A model generated the notes under the pieces. That model did no database searches. It worked only from the letters and a program-made list of their open reading frames with translations, and was not told where the DNA came from. Shown here in pieces: positions 21,980 through 34,101 of a DNA stretch of 64,000 nt. Numbering within the stretch: position 1 is the first letter of the stretch; every line of letters begins with the position of its first letter. The stretch is from the NCBI RefSeq assembly GCF_030936135.1, contig NC_082595.1:109260334-109324333 (forward strand), in the 5' to 3' direction. Made by a program: the position numbers and the translations under genes. This DNA is from Gavia stellata (Eukaryota; Chordata; Aves; Gaviiformes; Gaviidae).

Positions 21980-24255
21980 CGTGTCTTTTCTTATTTATAT
22001 GATGCAAAAAGGAGCTATACATAACCATAATCTACAGGGTAAAGGTTTGTGGCCCACAGGAAACAACATATTAGTTATCCCATAGCTGCTTAGCCCACAA
22101 CACACACATTACCTCACATATCTTCATGCAAGGTATCTTCTGAATCTACCCACCCACACCACACTGCAGCAAATGAAGAAAACCAGCCAAATAACTTGAA
22201 AATGGCTTTGCTGACAGGGCCTGACCTGTTCTCTGAGCCAGGCAATGAATTTAGATATCTAACTTTAGACACTCAATTCAGCAAGTTGTTCCCCGCCCCC
22301 CACCCCACCAAAAAAAGTGCAAAGCTATCAATAAAAAAATGAAAAAATGCATATCAACAGAAGTTCAATATGTTCATCATCCATGATGCCCTTATTTTTT
22401 TCTGGATGGATGGGGAGGAGGATGCAAACTGTACAGACCAAGGATTGCCATCCGCGTGTCCCAAGCAGCTTGAGTCTCTGCTACAGGACAGCGATGCTCC
22501 ACGGAGTGCCACACGCTCCCAGTCGCTGCATTTTCCCCATGGGAATGCATTGGTGCACAACTTCATTTCTACCAGCTCTCCATGGCCAAGGCCCTTTGGA
22601 AGATCCAGACACACAGGGGTGACAGCGCACTAAGGGACAGTCTGACCAGGATCACGTGTGTGTGACAGAACAGCTATTAGGTCCCCATCGCATGTCATGG
22701 GGGTTTTCTGAGAGGCAAGAAGCAATATGCACATTGTATGGGTTTGCTGGCACTGCTGAATCTAAAAGGTTTAGTAAATTCAGGTCAAAAGACAAATTGT
22801 TCCAAGATACTCAGGTTTCCCTCCTGTGCCAGATACACAATTCATCATGAACAAGGACTGTGTCATCACTGACAGCTCATGGATCTTAACCACCTCACAG
22901 GTAGGGATACCGCATTTCACAGTCTTAAATCCCTGGAGGTTTCTTACCGCTTCAGGCCAACTGCTCCTGGTTTGAAACAGTTCCTGGAGATGAGTCAAAG
23001 GGGATTTTTTTAACAGCTCATATCTCACTGCACCTCCACTCTACACAACTTGGCTTTGCCCAGACTCAGCACTACCCTGCAGCAACACCACATCTAGGCA
23101 GGGTTTGCCTGCAGGGCACAGCACTGGGTTATGCAGTAGATACCCAGAGCCTCCTAACAGAGTGGGCAACGCAAGCTTTAGGACACACAGTCCTCAACTT
23201 ATCAGGCTGTATTTTTCATGGCAGGAAATGCTGTCTGGAAACACAATCCCATCCAAGATAAAAACCAGTCCTAACAGAAGATCCAACAGTTCTAGCACAC
23301 TATGTAGAAGAGCTATTTCTGCTGGAGAAATAACTTGTGCCAGGGCCCATTCTTTGTCTCTGAGACCTGCTGGACCTGTCTGGCCACGTCCACACTCAGC
23401 CACCACCACATCTCTGTATTCAAACTACTTCCCAGGAGGAGCCCAGGTACTAACCCGTCTCCCAGATGGCTGATGGAGAGGAGGTGATGGGTCTCTCCCA
23501 GCCTCTCGCCGAGCCAGCCATGCTGTGGCAGCGGCGGTGGGCAGGCGGTGGTGATGGTTAGCTCTTCTCAGCTCTGACACCTTCATCTGGCATCAGTCAT
23601 GGACCAGGCTGTTCATGGGCGACCCAGGGCATCCCTTAGGTACCCATGAGGAATGAGTCTTACAGCACTGGCAGAGACTGCAAAGCAGAGACATGGCAGG
23701 GACATGGCAGCTCACGTTCAGCCAACACCCATTGCACCTTAAAACCTCTTGCCATGCAAGGAGGAGTCTTTTGGGGTTATCTAGGAGCATGTCCTTTTCT
23801 GCAAACCCTTCCCTGGTGTTCGGCTCTCGAGGAGCAGCACCAGCCTGTGGAGGATGCAGAGCCATCTCTGGGGCAAAGCTGTGTGGGATGGGGAAGGGGA
23901 CACAACAGACTGGGGCCAAGCGTTCAGCAGCAAATCAGGCTTCAACAGGGAAAACAGCAGCAGGGAGCGGGACAAAATCCTCAAGGAAAGAAACGAGGGT
24001 GGGATGCTTTGGGGCTCCCCAAGGCCACGCTGTTCCCTCCTGCCCAGAGCCTGCTGGGCCAGTAAGGGCTCTGCAAACTTCTGACCAGGGTAACCAAGAC
24101 AATGTGTAGGAGCTCGGTCTATCCAGCTTGATCCAGAGGCACCCGGTGGCAGAGGAGGTACCTCTGAGGGCAGCCCTGGGCAACTCACACTGGGGCGGGG
24201 ACTCCTGAAAGACTCACCAAAGGGACTGGGAGGACCAAGCACAATGTGTGCAGCA
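21980..24255. other. Non-coding stretch
   Basis: No gene or RNA was recognised. A C-rich/A-rich simple stretch lies at 22289-22316. The region around 23480-24240 is GC-richer, and its overlapping open frames of up to 153 codons on both strands look like composition effects, without domains. Confidence 0.5.
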
Positions 24256-24778
24256 TCTCAAATCCTGTGTTCAGTTTTGGGCCCCTCACTACAAGAAGGA
24301 CATTTTGGTGCTGGAGCATGTCCAGAGAAGGGCGACGAAGCTGGTGAGGGGTCTGGAGCACAAGTCTGATGAGGAGCGGCTGAGGGAACTGGGGTTTTTC
24401 AGTCTGGAGAAGAGGAGGCTGAGGGGAGACCTTATCGCTCTCTGCAACTACCTGAAAGGGGGTTGCAGAGAGGTGGGTGTTGGTCTCTTCTCCCAAGTGA
24501 CGAGTGACAGGACAAGAGGAAATGGCCTCAAGTTGTGCCAGGGGAGGTTCAGGCTGGATATTAGGAAAAATGTCTTCACTGAGAGAGTGGTGAGACACTG
24601 GGACAGGCTGCCCAGGGAGGTGGTGGAGTCACCATCACTGGAGGTGTTCAGGGAATGTGTGGACGTGGCACTGCGGGACATGGTTTAGTGGGCATGGTGG
24701 TGTTGGGTTGGTGGTTGGACTTGATGATCTTACAGGTCTTTTCCAACCTTAATGATTCTGTGAATCTGTGATTCTGTG
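24256..24778 (+). mobile_element. CR1 LINE, 5'-truncated fragment
   Basis: This 520-bp copy keeps the C-terminal end of the CR1 ORF2 ([86 protein letters not shown], ending DMV and a stop near 24688), then the 3' UTR and ATTCTGTG-type end. The frame is still open over 146 codons. It is nearly the same as the end of the full-length copy at 31.67-36.08 kb, so both belong to the same subfamily and are fairly young. Confidence 0.95.
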
Positions 24779-27700
24779 TGGTGACAAGGAGACTGGATAT
24801 GAGGAAGGGAGAGGAGAGATGTTGGACTGAAGCTGAGCCAGGGGAAGGGGAAGAAGGTTTTTCCCTAAGTGTCTCCTTAATAGTTTTCCTTCTTTGTTTC
24901 TCAAATCAGTAAGTAAAAGTTTGTTAGGCAGGGGTTATTTGTTGATAATAATTTAAATGAACTGAATTTCCCTTAGCTGAGACTCTTTTTGTGTACCATA
25001 GCATGGGTTTGAACACATCCCTCCACAATGGCATTGCCAGCCCAGTGCTACCTCAGGGTATGGCATGACATGTCCCAGCACATCTCTGCATTGCATCTGC
25101 CCGTGCTTGGCCTCCCTCACACCAACACAAGTTGCGTTGGGGTTAACCTGGGGGGGGCAGCAGTTTTGGCCAGTCCTGGGGCTGCCCTTCCTTGCAGTCA
25201 CAGCCTGATCCCTGCTCAGAGGCACTGAGAGGTCGGTGCTATGATGAGCTTAGTCCCTTATGGTGCTGGGGTGAGATGTGTTCCCCTGAGCCCTCGATGC
25301 TCACTCGCTCACATCCCTGCAGAAGCTGTTCCTCCAGGGGCACCCGCTGCAGCCTGCTGGGTGCTGGGTGCTGGAAACCTCCTCCTGTTTGGGATGAGCC
25401 CATCTCTGCTCAGCCTCTTCCTCCCAAAATTTGCCTCCACACCTCTGAAGTTCCTGCAGAAGGTCTTTCAGCCAGGGCTTTCTTCACCATTGAAAATGTG
25501 ACCTCCTCTCATCTGACCTCCTCTCCTGGAGCTGAGCAGCTCCTGCAAGGCTACAGAAGACATGGGCGTCAGAGATGGGCTCTCTCCATTGCTCGTTGAC
25601 TCCGTTACCTGTGGATGGAGGGGGAAGCATAACCTTGTACCTCTGCAGCTGCTTTCTCATGGTCCTTCTTGTAGGACCTCCATCCAGAACTCTGTTCCCA
25701 AGCAAAAGGAGTAGTTTTCTTCCCCTACACTTTCACTCAGGTTTCCCAGGCATGTGAAAAGCAGCAATAATACATTTTTACAGAATATCCTCTGAACCAT
25801 TATTCATGTTGATTTTGCTGACAAGCTCTTTGTCCAGAGCAATAATGTACAGCAGAAAGCGAGGCTGGAAATGTCATCCTGGCAGGTCTTGCTTGTCTCT
25901 GGACTGAGTGCAATACCTGCTTAAATCCAATCCTGTTTTACGAAGAGATGTGTGCTGAAGTCCCGTTTGAACAGATGGATATAAAAAAAATTAAGAAATA
26001 GGTTTGGTTTTTTTGAGATTTAAATGTAAGCAAAAAATGGATTATTACTTTTGATTTTTTTTTCTGAAGGGGAAAGATCAACCATATTAAAAACAAAAAA
26101 AACCCAAAAAACAAACAAAAAAAGCCCAAAACCAACCCCCCACCAAAAAAAAAAGCCCAGGAGAACCAGCACATAAGTAGAAATAGTCCCACAACTTAAA
26201 AGGAAAAGAGAGTTCAACCAACTGTCCTGCCAAGTACCTCAGAAAAATCCTGTCAAAAATATGAGTGGGGAACAAGTATCTATCTCTACTTGCTCCACAG
26301 TGTGAGGAGAAATAAAATGTGCAAAACAAGACAGAAATGAACATTTAACTTCTTGATGTGATGTTCCCTCTTCCCAACTCCTTCGTGTTGGAGTAACTGG
26401 GCAAAGGATATCCTTCCCATATTTGTGTTCCTCCTGTATCTCAGCAGTTAATATACCCAGAGCTTCCACCAAGAGATTTCTTACCACTGCCATAAATCAC
26501 AACTAATAAAAACTACCAACAACTATTAAAAGGAAAGGTCTTTTTGAATACTCAAAGCTCATAATTTTATTTTACAATGATCTGGAACAAAATATCTTGC
26601 TTCACTAAGGAGCAAAAATCCAGTTTCTTTCCATGTTAAATTACCTTATAAAAAGAAAGAAAAATATTTGGTTTTGGTTTGCTTTCCAGTGATTTTTTTT
26701 GTGTCATTTTGGTCCCCCTAGAAATGTTTTGGTAAGCAAGAAATAACATTGAACATTGAGCTGAATGTTGTTGAGCTTTCACCACCATGGAGTAAGCATG
26801 GCAGGAAAATATCTCAGTCCTTTCTCTGCTGAGCTCTGTAAGACAAGAGCATTGTTTTAGTCCTGGCACAGCAGGAATGAAGGGGCCTGTGGACACAGCG
26901 TTTTCACACATATGTGATACGGATGATTTGACTGTCACCATGTTTCATTTTGCTTCATCACCGCTAATGTTATTTTTTCCACTGACTTAAGTGAAAAGAC
27001 ATACTTTTTCATTGCATTTTATTAGCCAAACAATTATGAGATAATGAGGAGCAATGATGAGTAAATTCCGGAAAGAAATAATTCTTAGAAATTGTCAAGT
27101 TCCTTTGTCTTCAGAAAGTACAAAAGTGACCCAATTTTTGTTCACTGCAGACCCTTTAAAGTCCAAACCACTTTAGCAACAGCCTTCAGTAATTCTGCAT
27201 TAAGCAAACTCCCTGTTCAGAATAAATGACAACCTAGTGTAAAGCCACCTTGAGAATATGCTGCAAAATACTTACGCATGTAAAATAAGATGCAATTTTA
27301 TTGGGTATTATTTGTCACAATGGTCAGTTTTCAGGAAGCATTGCGTTCATCCCGAAAGGCCATTCTTCAAAGGAAATATATATATGTATGTTTCTACTTA
27401 TTCACATTGAAAAATTCACAACGGAAGCGTTCTGTAAGCTTGATGTAATCAACTTCATTATCTCAATCTTTCAAAACCAGGCACTTATCACCCAAAAGCT
27501 TTTGAGCATCGTTGTCAAGGAGGACCACTGTCAGTGCTTGCTTTCCAAGGGGAAGAGCATCACCGTTCTCCCCATAATTCTCTTATGAGAAGGACCAAGA
27601 CCCACCTCTTGACCAACTACCGTTTATCTGTTCTTCCCTCAGCCACATCCAGGTTCTGCCAGGGCATGAGACTATTTAATCCAGTTTAAAACATCCTTTT

Positions 27701-29839
27701 CTCTCCCCTGAGGGAGCAAAGGTCTCCTGTGCACATGCAGAAAACCTCTGCCAATCCCTCCTTTGCTAAAAAGAAAGAAAATAAGACAAGAAATCACCCC
27801 ATCATCTGATTAACATTTTACTTTGCTTGATGCAACTTTATATGGTAAAACCCTGCTTGAATCCTTTGCAAACAAACTTCAGGCTGGGATGATGAGACAT
27901 TTGGGTACTTTGCCTGCTTGTCTCCTTCCGCTTGTCTCATATAAATTGCTTATCAGTCATCAGCTCTTATGCACCGCAGAAGTCTTGTGATATCTGGCAT
28001 CTCCCATGCTGCTGCTCTGAGAGCTAAATCCTATCTCCTGAGCCCGCCCAAAGAAACCCCTGAGCATCAGCAGAGACGAAGGCAATGGGGATGTGTCTCT
28101 GCAGGGATGTGCCAAAGGTTTTTTACAGGCTTTGCAAGCTGGTTGGAAGCAGCAAGAGGATTTCTCTCCTTGGCTAGAAGTGTAGGCACATTTCACTTTA
28201 ATATTTCAGGCTTCACAGTAACAAAAATCAAAGGAGAGATGAAAAAAAGGAGACTAAATTCAGCTACTATTTTGGAAGAGCTTTTAGCAAATCCTTAACT
28301 TATCATTTCAGAGAAAAGAGTTTCCTTACAGTTGGGCATGCAACTCCTCTGTATTTATACAACCTTCTCACTGCTCCGCACAATATGGCTTATACAGGAA
28401 TAATAATACTTAATAATACTTAATAGGAAGAACAATCAGAAAATCCACCTTTAGTCACCCATAGCTTCTTTTTTTCCTCTCCTCCAAAAGCTCATTGCTC
28501 CTACCCCATTCAGCTTGTTCCCTCTAATGCAACGGCTTCCTCTGTTGCTGAATGTGTGTATCTTATTTCAAGGTTTGGTGTATCTAAAGAGACTTAAAAC
28601 TGTTGGTACTTTTAAAAGGGTACAGAACTTCTGAGGTGAAGGTTGGGTCCAAAGATGATAGTTTCTCAATTGTTGCCATGATAATTGTGTGGTCATAATT
28701 ATGTGAATGACCTCTTTAGTCCACAGATGATAAATTCATATTTTTTTTCTACTTGTGGGATAGTTACAGGTGGATAAAACTGATATTTTAATTCTGTGCC
28801 AGGGAACTGTGTCCAAATAAATATACAACTAGCCTGCATAACCAAACCTGCTATTACAGCTTGCAAATGGAAAGTAAAAACAATACACAGATTCATCTTA
28901 TGATGTTTATGAAACTGAAAAGTGTGTTTAGATTCTAGCTTTGAATTAGTCATTAAAACTTTTCATGTATCACTTTTTTAGTTCAATTTGTGGTCCTTAT
29001 TACCTATTTATCTCCAAAGACTAAATCCAAAATTCTCACTTGGTTGATTGCAAAAGTGTTTTATAAAATCAGCAATCCAATTTCTCTTAAGCTCTTAAGT
29101 ACATTTAAGAAAGAGAATTCAATCCACATTAAAAAGGACAGTAGTTCAAAACTGAAAACAAAGCAAGTAATTATCTTGAAAATCATTTTCAAACCAGAAT
29201 GATTCTATTGCTTTTGAGATGGAGAACAGACTCTGTATGAGCATCTAGGATCTGGGCACGTGAGGGAAAAAGTGTTTGGAAACACAGGAGTCAAAATGCA
29301 AAGAAATGCCTTTATGTCAGGTATTGGTATCCTTAGTGTGGAATCACAAGGGAGCAGCTACTCCACCGTGAGTTCATGGTGTCCCAGGAGAGGTCCTCAT
29401 GTGCTGTCCTGTCCAAACGTTTCCACCATTGCCTACAATCCATTAGCATTTCCTAAAGCTTCTGTGGTGGGGAAACCAGACATTTCTTAATTCCCAGAGG
29501 AGCAACAGGGAAGCAAAGATCAAAATATGGTCATTGTAATCCGGCCATGGTCCATGTGAGACCTCTGTCTGTGTGCTGGTTCATAACCTCTTCTACCAAA
29601 TTAGACTGGCCCATTAGCATCAAGAAGGGTTTATAAACAACATTTGTGAGGACTGTGGCCACACAGCTCCTTGGCTGGGAGGCTTATGAGCTGCAGCTAC
29701 AAATAAAATTCCACTCTGGCAGAGTGAATTAACTTTTGTAGATCAATTATCTGATGAAACAAGTAAGTCATCTGATCAACTCTTTTGCAAGCCAATGATT
29801 TACATCCTAATTTGCTCTTTATGACTATCTGCCATGGAT
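24779..29839. other. Long non-coding stretch
   Basis: No gene, RNA or family-assigned repeat was recognised. The strongest composition feature is an A-rich run with AAAAC/CCC units at 26085-26157 (listed separately). Much of 26.0-29.3 kb is AT-rich. Confidence 0.5.
26085..26157. repeat. A-rich low-complexity tract
   Basis: The plus strand is almost wholly A and C (AAAAACAAAAAAAACCC, then ACAAACAAAAAAAG and further runs). The minus-strand frames across it give phenylalanine-, glycine- and leucine-rich strings that are not coding. Confidence 0.9.
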
Positions 29840-30497
29840 ATTGAGAGCAGCCCTGAGGAGAAGGACTTGGGGATGTTGGTTGACAAAAAGCTCAACATGA
29901 GCCGGCAGTGCACGCTTGCAGCCCAGAAAGCCAACCATATTCTGGGCTGCATCAAAAGAAGCGTGACCAGCAGGTTAAGAGAGGTGATTTTCCCCATCTA
30001 CTCCACTCTCATGAGACCCCACCTGGAGTACTGCGTCCAGCTCTGGGGCCCCCAACGTAAGAAGGACATAGACATGTTGGAGGAAGTCCGGAGGAGGACC
30101 ACAAAGATGACCAGAGGGCTGGAGCGCCTCTCCTATGAAAACAGGCTGAGAGAGCTGGGATTGTTCAGCCTGGAGAAGAGAAGACTCCAGGATGACCTTA
30201 TAGCAGCCTTCCAGTACCTGAAAAGGGTCTACAAGAAAGCTGAAGAGTGACTTTTTACCAGGGCCTGTAGTCATAGGACAAGGGGTAATGGCTTTAAGCT
30301 GAAAGAGGGTAGATTTAGATTAGATATTAGGAAGAAATTCTTTCCCATGAGGGTAGTGAGGCACTGGAACAGGTTGCCCAGAGAAGTTGTGGATGCCCCA
30401 ACCCTGGAAGTGTTCAAGGCCAGGTTGGACGGGGCTTTGAGCAACCTGGTCTAGTGGAAGGCTAAGCATGGCCGGGGGGTGGAAACTAGGTGATCTT
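29840..30497 (+). mobile_element. CR1 LINE fragment, host of a nested CR1 (left part)
   Basis: The copy begins within the ORF2 coding region ([20 protein letters not shown], then [57 protein letters not shown]) and continues into the 3' UTR to GGTGATCTTTA near 30497. There it stops inside the 3' terminal region. The missing last about 40 bases reappear at 31056-31098 beyond a minus-strand CR1, so the element was split by a later insertion. Confidence 0.92.
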
Positions 30498-31055
30498 TAC
30501 AGAATCACAGAATCACAGAATGACAGGGGTTGGAAGGGACCTCTGGAGATCATCTAGACCAACCCCCCCCACCAGAGCAGGGTCACCTAGAGCAGGTTGC
30601 ACAGGAATCTCATCCAGGCAAGTTTTGAATATCTCCAGAGAAGGAGACTCCACAACCTCTCTGGGCAGCTTGTTCCAGTGCTCTGCCACCCTCAAAGGAA
30701 AGAAGTTCCTCCTCATGTTTAGGTGGAACTTCCTATGACCAAGTTTGTGCCCATTACCTCTCGTCCTGTCACTGGGCACCACTGAAAACAGACTGGCCCC
30801 ATCCTCCTGGCACCCACCCCTTCAGTATTTATAAGCATTGATAAGATCCCCCCTCAGTCTTCTCTTCTCCAGACTAAAAAGACCCAAGTCCCTCAGCCTT
30901 TCCTCATAAGAAAGATGTTCCAGTCCCCTAATCATCTTTGCAGCCCTTTGCTGTACCCTCTCCAGCAGCTCCCTGTCCTTCTTCAACTGGGGAGCCCAGA
31001 ACTGGACACAGACCTCCAGACGCGGCCTCACCAGGGCAGAGTAGAGGGGAAGGAT
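30498..31055 (-). mobile_element. CR1 LINE inserted into another CR1
   Basis: It opens on the plus strand with the reverse complement of the CR1 3' end (CAGAATCACAGAATCACAGA, then GGTTGGAAGGGACCTCTGGA) and runs to a 5' truncation near AGTAGAGGGGAAGGA. In the minus frame the RT C-terminal segment is clear ([54 protein letters not shown], and 30513-30782: [27 protein letters not shown]). It interrupts the plus-strand copy precisely within its 3' terminal region. Confidence 0.92.
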
Positions 31056-31098
31056 AAGGTCCCTTCCAACCCAAACCATTCTATGACTCTATGATATG
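31056..31098 (+). mobile_element. CR1 LINE 3' terminus (right part of split copy)
   Basis: AAGGTCCCTTCCAACCCAAA then CCATTCTATGACTCTATGAT is the CR1 3' end that the copy at 29840-30497 lacks. It follows directly on the 5' truncation of the nested minus-strand CR1. Confidence 0.88.
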
Positions 31099-31665
31099 GT
31101 CTGGATGAACTATTGTCAGTTAAGGTTTTGTCCATATCTGCTCATGTCGATATGATAGAGATACTGTTTGCTTAATGCCCACTGCTCCCTTACTGGATGT
31201 GCAAGATTTTCGCCACAGAAATATTAAAAGTCACAAGTGTCAAAGACCTGACTCTTTCACGTGATGTGTACTACTGTCTCTATGGGATCCTGTGACACGT
31301 TCATGTCCTGCCGTGGGTGGGAGCGTGAGACACAGATGCTCAGTGGATTTGGGTCTGTGGGTGGAGTCATTTAAGGGACTGGAGTGTACAAACAAGGTTG
31401 ATCATATAATCTCATGCTCACGAAGTCAGAGAGTAAACTGCAGTACTGTTGTCTTCAGAAAAACGTCCTCCCTCTCACCCAGGATGTGGCGACATGGCCA
31501 TTGGTTATAAACTGGGAAACACAGGCTCTTCATTCTCACAGACCTTTGCTTCTTTCTCCTGGTCTGGGATGATGCACATTTTTGTGGTCCTATCTACTCT
31601 GGGCTCGATGGGGACTGAAGAAAGAAAAGCCCCTGACCCTTATGGTTTGCTGAGCTTTGATACTG
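31099..31665. other. Non-coding stretch
   Basis: Unique-looking sequence between the nested CR1 pair and the full-length CR1. Nothing was recognised. Confidence 0.5.
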
Positions 31666-32079
31666 GCTCCGGAGCGGAGGATCACAACGGGGGACCCTTC
31701 CTAAGGCAGCAAACCACGAAGGCGAAAGCACAGGGAGAGAGAGGGTGCCCCAGCCCGCCCCCCACACCCCCCCGAGCCGTCAGAGCGAGCTCCTGACGAG
31801 CGGCAGCTCTGACTCAGCATGGGGGGGATGAGAGCGGCGGCGGCCTGAGCCCCTCACCTACAAGAGCAGCCCCCAGGGAGCGCGAGCGACCCGGCGCGTG
31901 GCGACCAGGGCGGGCAAATAGGGCATGGTGCGTCAGAAGGGCGCGTCGCGTCAGTTTGCGCGTCAGTTGGCGCAGGCAGGGCGTGCAGGGAAGGCGTGCG
32001 GGCAGGGCCCGGTCCTCCCCGCCTGGCTCTAGAGGCTCTCTTGACGAGTGGTCATCGCCCTCCCAGAAGAGGCCCAGCT

Positions 32080-33136
32080 ATGGTCTCCACTCGGCCGAAA
32101 GCCATTGCCAGAAGGAATGTGGCGACACAGACAGAGCCTCCACCCAAGCACGCGGCTCTCCAGGTCTCCGGCTGCCTGTCATTCGTGCCGGAGGCCAGGG
32201 GAGACAATATCTGCGTGTGGTGCGACCAGGTGAACGATCTGCTCAGCCTGGTGGCAGAGCTGAAAGAGGAGGCAGAGAGGCTAAGGAGTATCAGGGAATA
32301 CAAGAGGGAGATAGACTGGTGGAGCCACACGCTACTGTCCCTGAGGGAAAGGCAGAGGATGGAGCTTCCACAAGAAACAGAGGATCCCTTACCCTCTTGC
32401 CACCAGGCCAAAGGAGGGGACCTAAGAGACGAAGGGGAATGGAAACAAGTCCCTGCTCGGGGCAGCAGGCGAATCCCCTCCCGGCCTCCCTCACCTTCCC
32501 AGCTGCCCCTACACAACAGACATGGGGCTCTGGAACTTGAGGGCCAGGATAATGAGGATATGGATGAAAGTCCTTCCAGGGGGCTGCCTAGGGCAAGACA
32601 GTCTGCCCCACGCATCACAACCACCTCTACTAAGACAAAAAGGAGGGTAATTGTCGTAGGCAATTCCCTCCTGAGGGGAAGAGAGGGCCCAATATGCCAA
32701 CCAGATCCAACCCACAGGGAAGTCTGCGGCCTCCCTGGGGCCCGGGTGAGAGAGGTCACGAGGAAACTCGCCGGTCTGGTACGGCCCACTGATCACTACC
32801 CGCTGTTGGTTTTGCAGGTTGGCACAAATAAGCCTAAAAGTGATCAAGAGGGACTTCAGAGCGCTGGGGAGACTGGTTGAGGGATTGGGAGTGCAGGTTG
32901 TGTTTTCCTCAATCCCTTCAGTGGCGGGGAGGAACGCTGAAAGGAAAAGGAAAGCGAACCTGGTCAACGCGTGGTTCAGAGGCTGGTGCCGTCGGAGGAA
33001 TTTTGGGTTTTTTGACCATGGGGCGGTCTACATGGCACCGGGCCTGCTGGCTGCAGACAGAGTTCAACTATCCTCAAGGGGGAAAAGGATTCTCGCTCAA
33101 GAGTTGGCGAATCTCATCGAGAGGGCTCTAAACTAG
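32080..33136 (+). pseudogene. CR1 ORF1 (coiled coil and SGNH-esterase-like), frameshifted
   Basis: The ATG at 32080 starts MVSTRPKAIARRNVATQTE. A CxxC motif (NICVWCDQ) and a heptad-like helical segment (VNDLLSLVAELKEEAERLRS) follow, typical of CR1 ORF1 proteins that bind the element's RNA. Next comes an esterase-like domain: VIVVGNSLLRG (nucleophile serine block), then PLLVLQVGTN (the block with G and N). Right after VGTN, near 32830, the frame changes from 1 to 2, apparently through a small deletion. The second part (LKVIKRDFRALGRLVEG onward) runs to the stop at 33134-33136. In the last block the usual Asp-x-x-His reads ADRVQLSS, so the catalytic His position is Gln. Both changes argue for an inactive product. 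Confidence 0.85.
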
Positions 33137-33138
33137 AT

Positions 33139-34101
33139 TTGAAGGGGGAAGGCGATGAAACCAGGCTACCTAGAGATGAGCCTAGGACCAGCGTGCTGAT
33201 GTTGGGGGCGAAATCGATAGCCCAGCTCAAGTGCATCTACTCCAATGCACGCACCATGGGCAGCAAACAGGAGAAGCTGGAAGCCGTTGTGCAGTGGGAC
33301 AGCTATGACGTAGTCACCATCACAGAAACATGGTGGGACAGCTCACATGACTGGAGTGCTGCAATGGATATAAGCTCTTCAGGAGGGATAGGCAAGGAAG
33401 GAGAGGTGGTGGGGTGGCTTTGTATGTTAGGGAGTGTTTTGATTGTATAGAGCTCAACGGTGGTGATGACAAGGTTGAGTGCTTATGGGTAAGGATGAGG
33501 GGGAAGGTTAACAAGGCAGATAACCTGCTAGGTGTCTGTTATAGACCACCCAACCAGAACGAAGAAGCTGACAAAGCATTCTACAAGTGACTGGCAGAAG
33601 TCTCATAGTCACAAGCCCTTGTTCCTGTGGGGGGCTTCAACTTACTGGATGTCTGTCGGAAATATAACACAGCAGAGAGGAAACAGTACTGGAGGTACCT
33701 GGAATGTGTGGAAGATAACTTCCTGACGCAGCTGGGAAGGGAGCCTACTAGGGGACGTGCCCTGCTTGACCTGCTGTTTACAAACAGAGAGGGTCTGGTG
33801 GGACAAGTGAAGGTTGGAGGCCATCTTGGGCTTAGCGACCATGAAATGATAGAATTCTCAGTTCTTGGTGAAGTAAGGAGGGGGGTCAGCAAAACCAGTA
33901 CGAGGGACTTCTGGAGGGCAGACTTCGGCCTGTTCAGGACACTGGTTGAGAGGGTCCCTTGGGAGATGGTCCTGAAGGGCAAAGGGGTCCAGGAAGGCTG
34001 GACCTTCTTCAAGAAGGAAGTCTTAAAGGCGCAGGAGCAGGCTGTCCCCATGTGCTGTAAGAAGAGCCGGCGGGGAAGATGACCAGCTGAATGGGGAGCT
34101 T
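33139..34101 (+). pseudogene. CR1 ORF2 endonuclease region, broken
   Basis: An APE-type endonuclease that would nick target DNA. LKCIYSNARTMGSKQEKLE and VTITETWW (the metal-binding Glu) are in frame 1. At about 33369 the reading frame shifts to frame 3 (YKLFRRDRQGRRGGGVALYV). Frame 3 has in-frame stops at 33588-33590 and 33606-33608. It then continues through LLDLLFTNREGLV and HLGLSDHEMIEF (the SDH motif with the catalytic His) and the linker DFWRADFGLFRTLVERVPWE. A second shift near 34080 returns to frame 1 at the start of the RT part. Four lesions in about 0.9 kb contrast with the clean RT frame downstream. The frame begins just after the ORF1 stop. Confidence 0.85.

Noticed and set aside
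23640-24242. Overlapping open frames of 138-153 codons on both strands
   Set aside because: GC-rich composition leaves few stops; no domain, no splice logic, and both strands are equally open.
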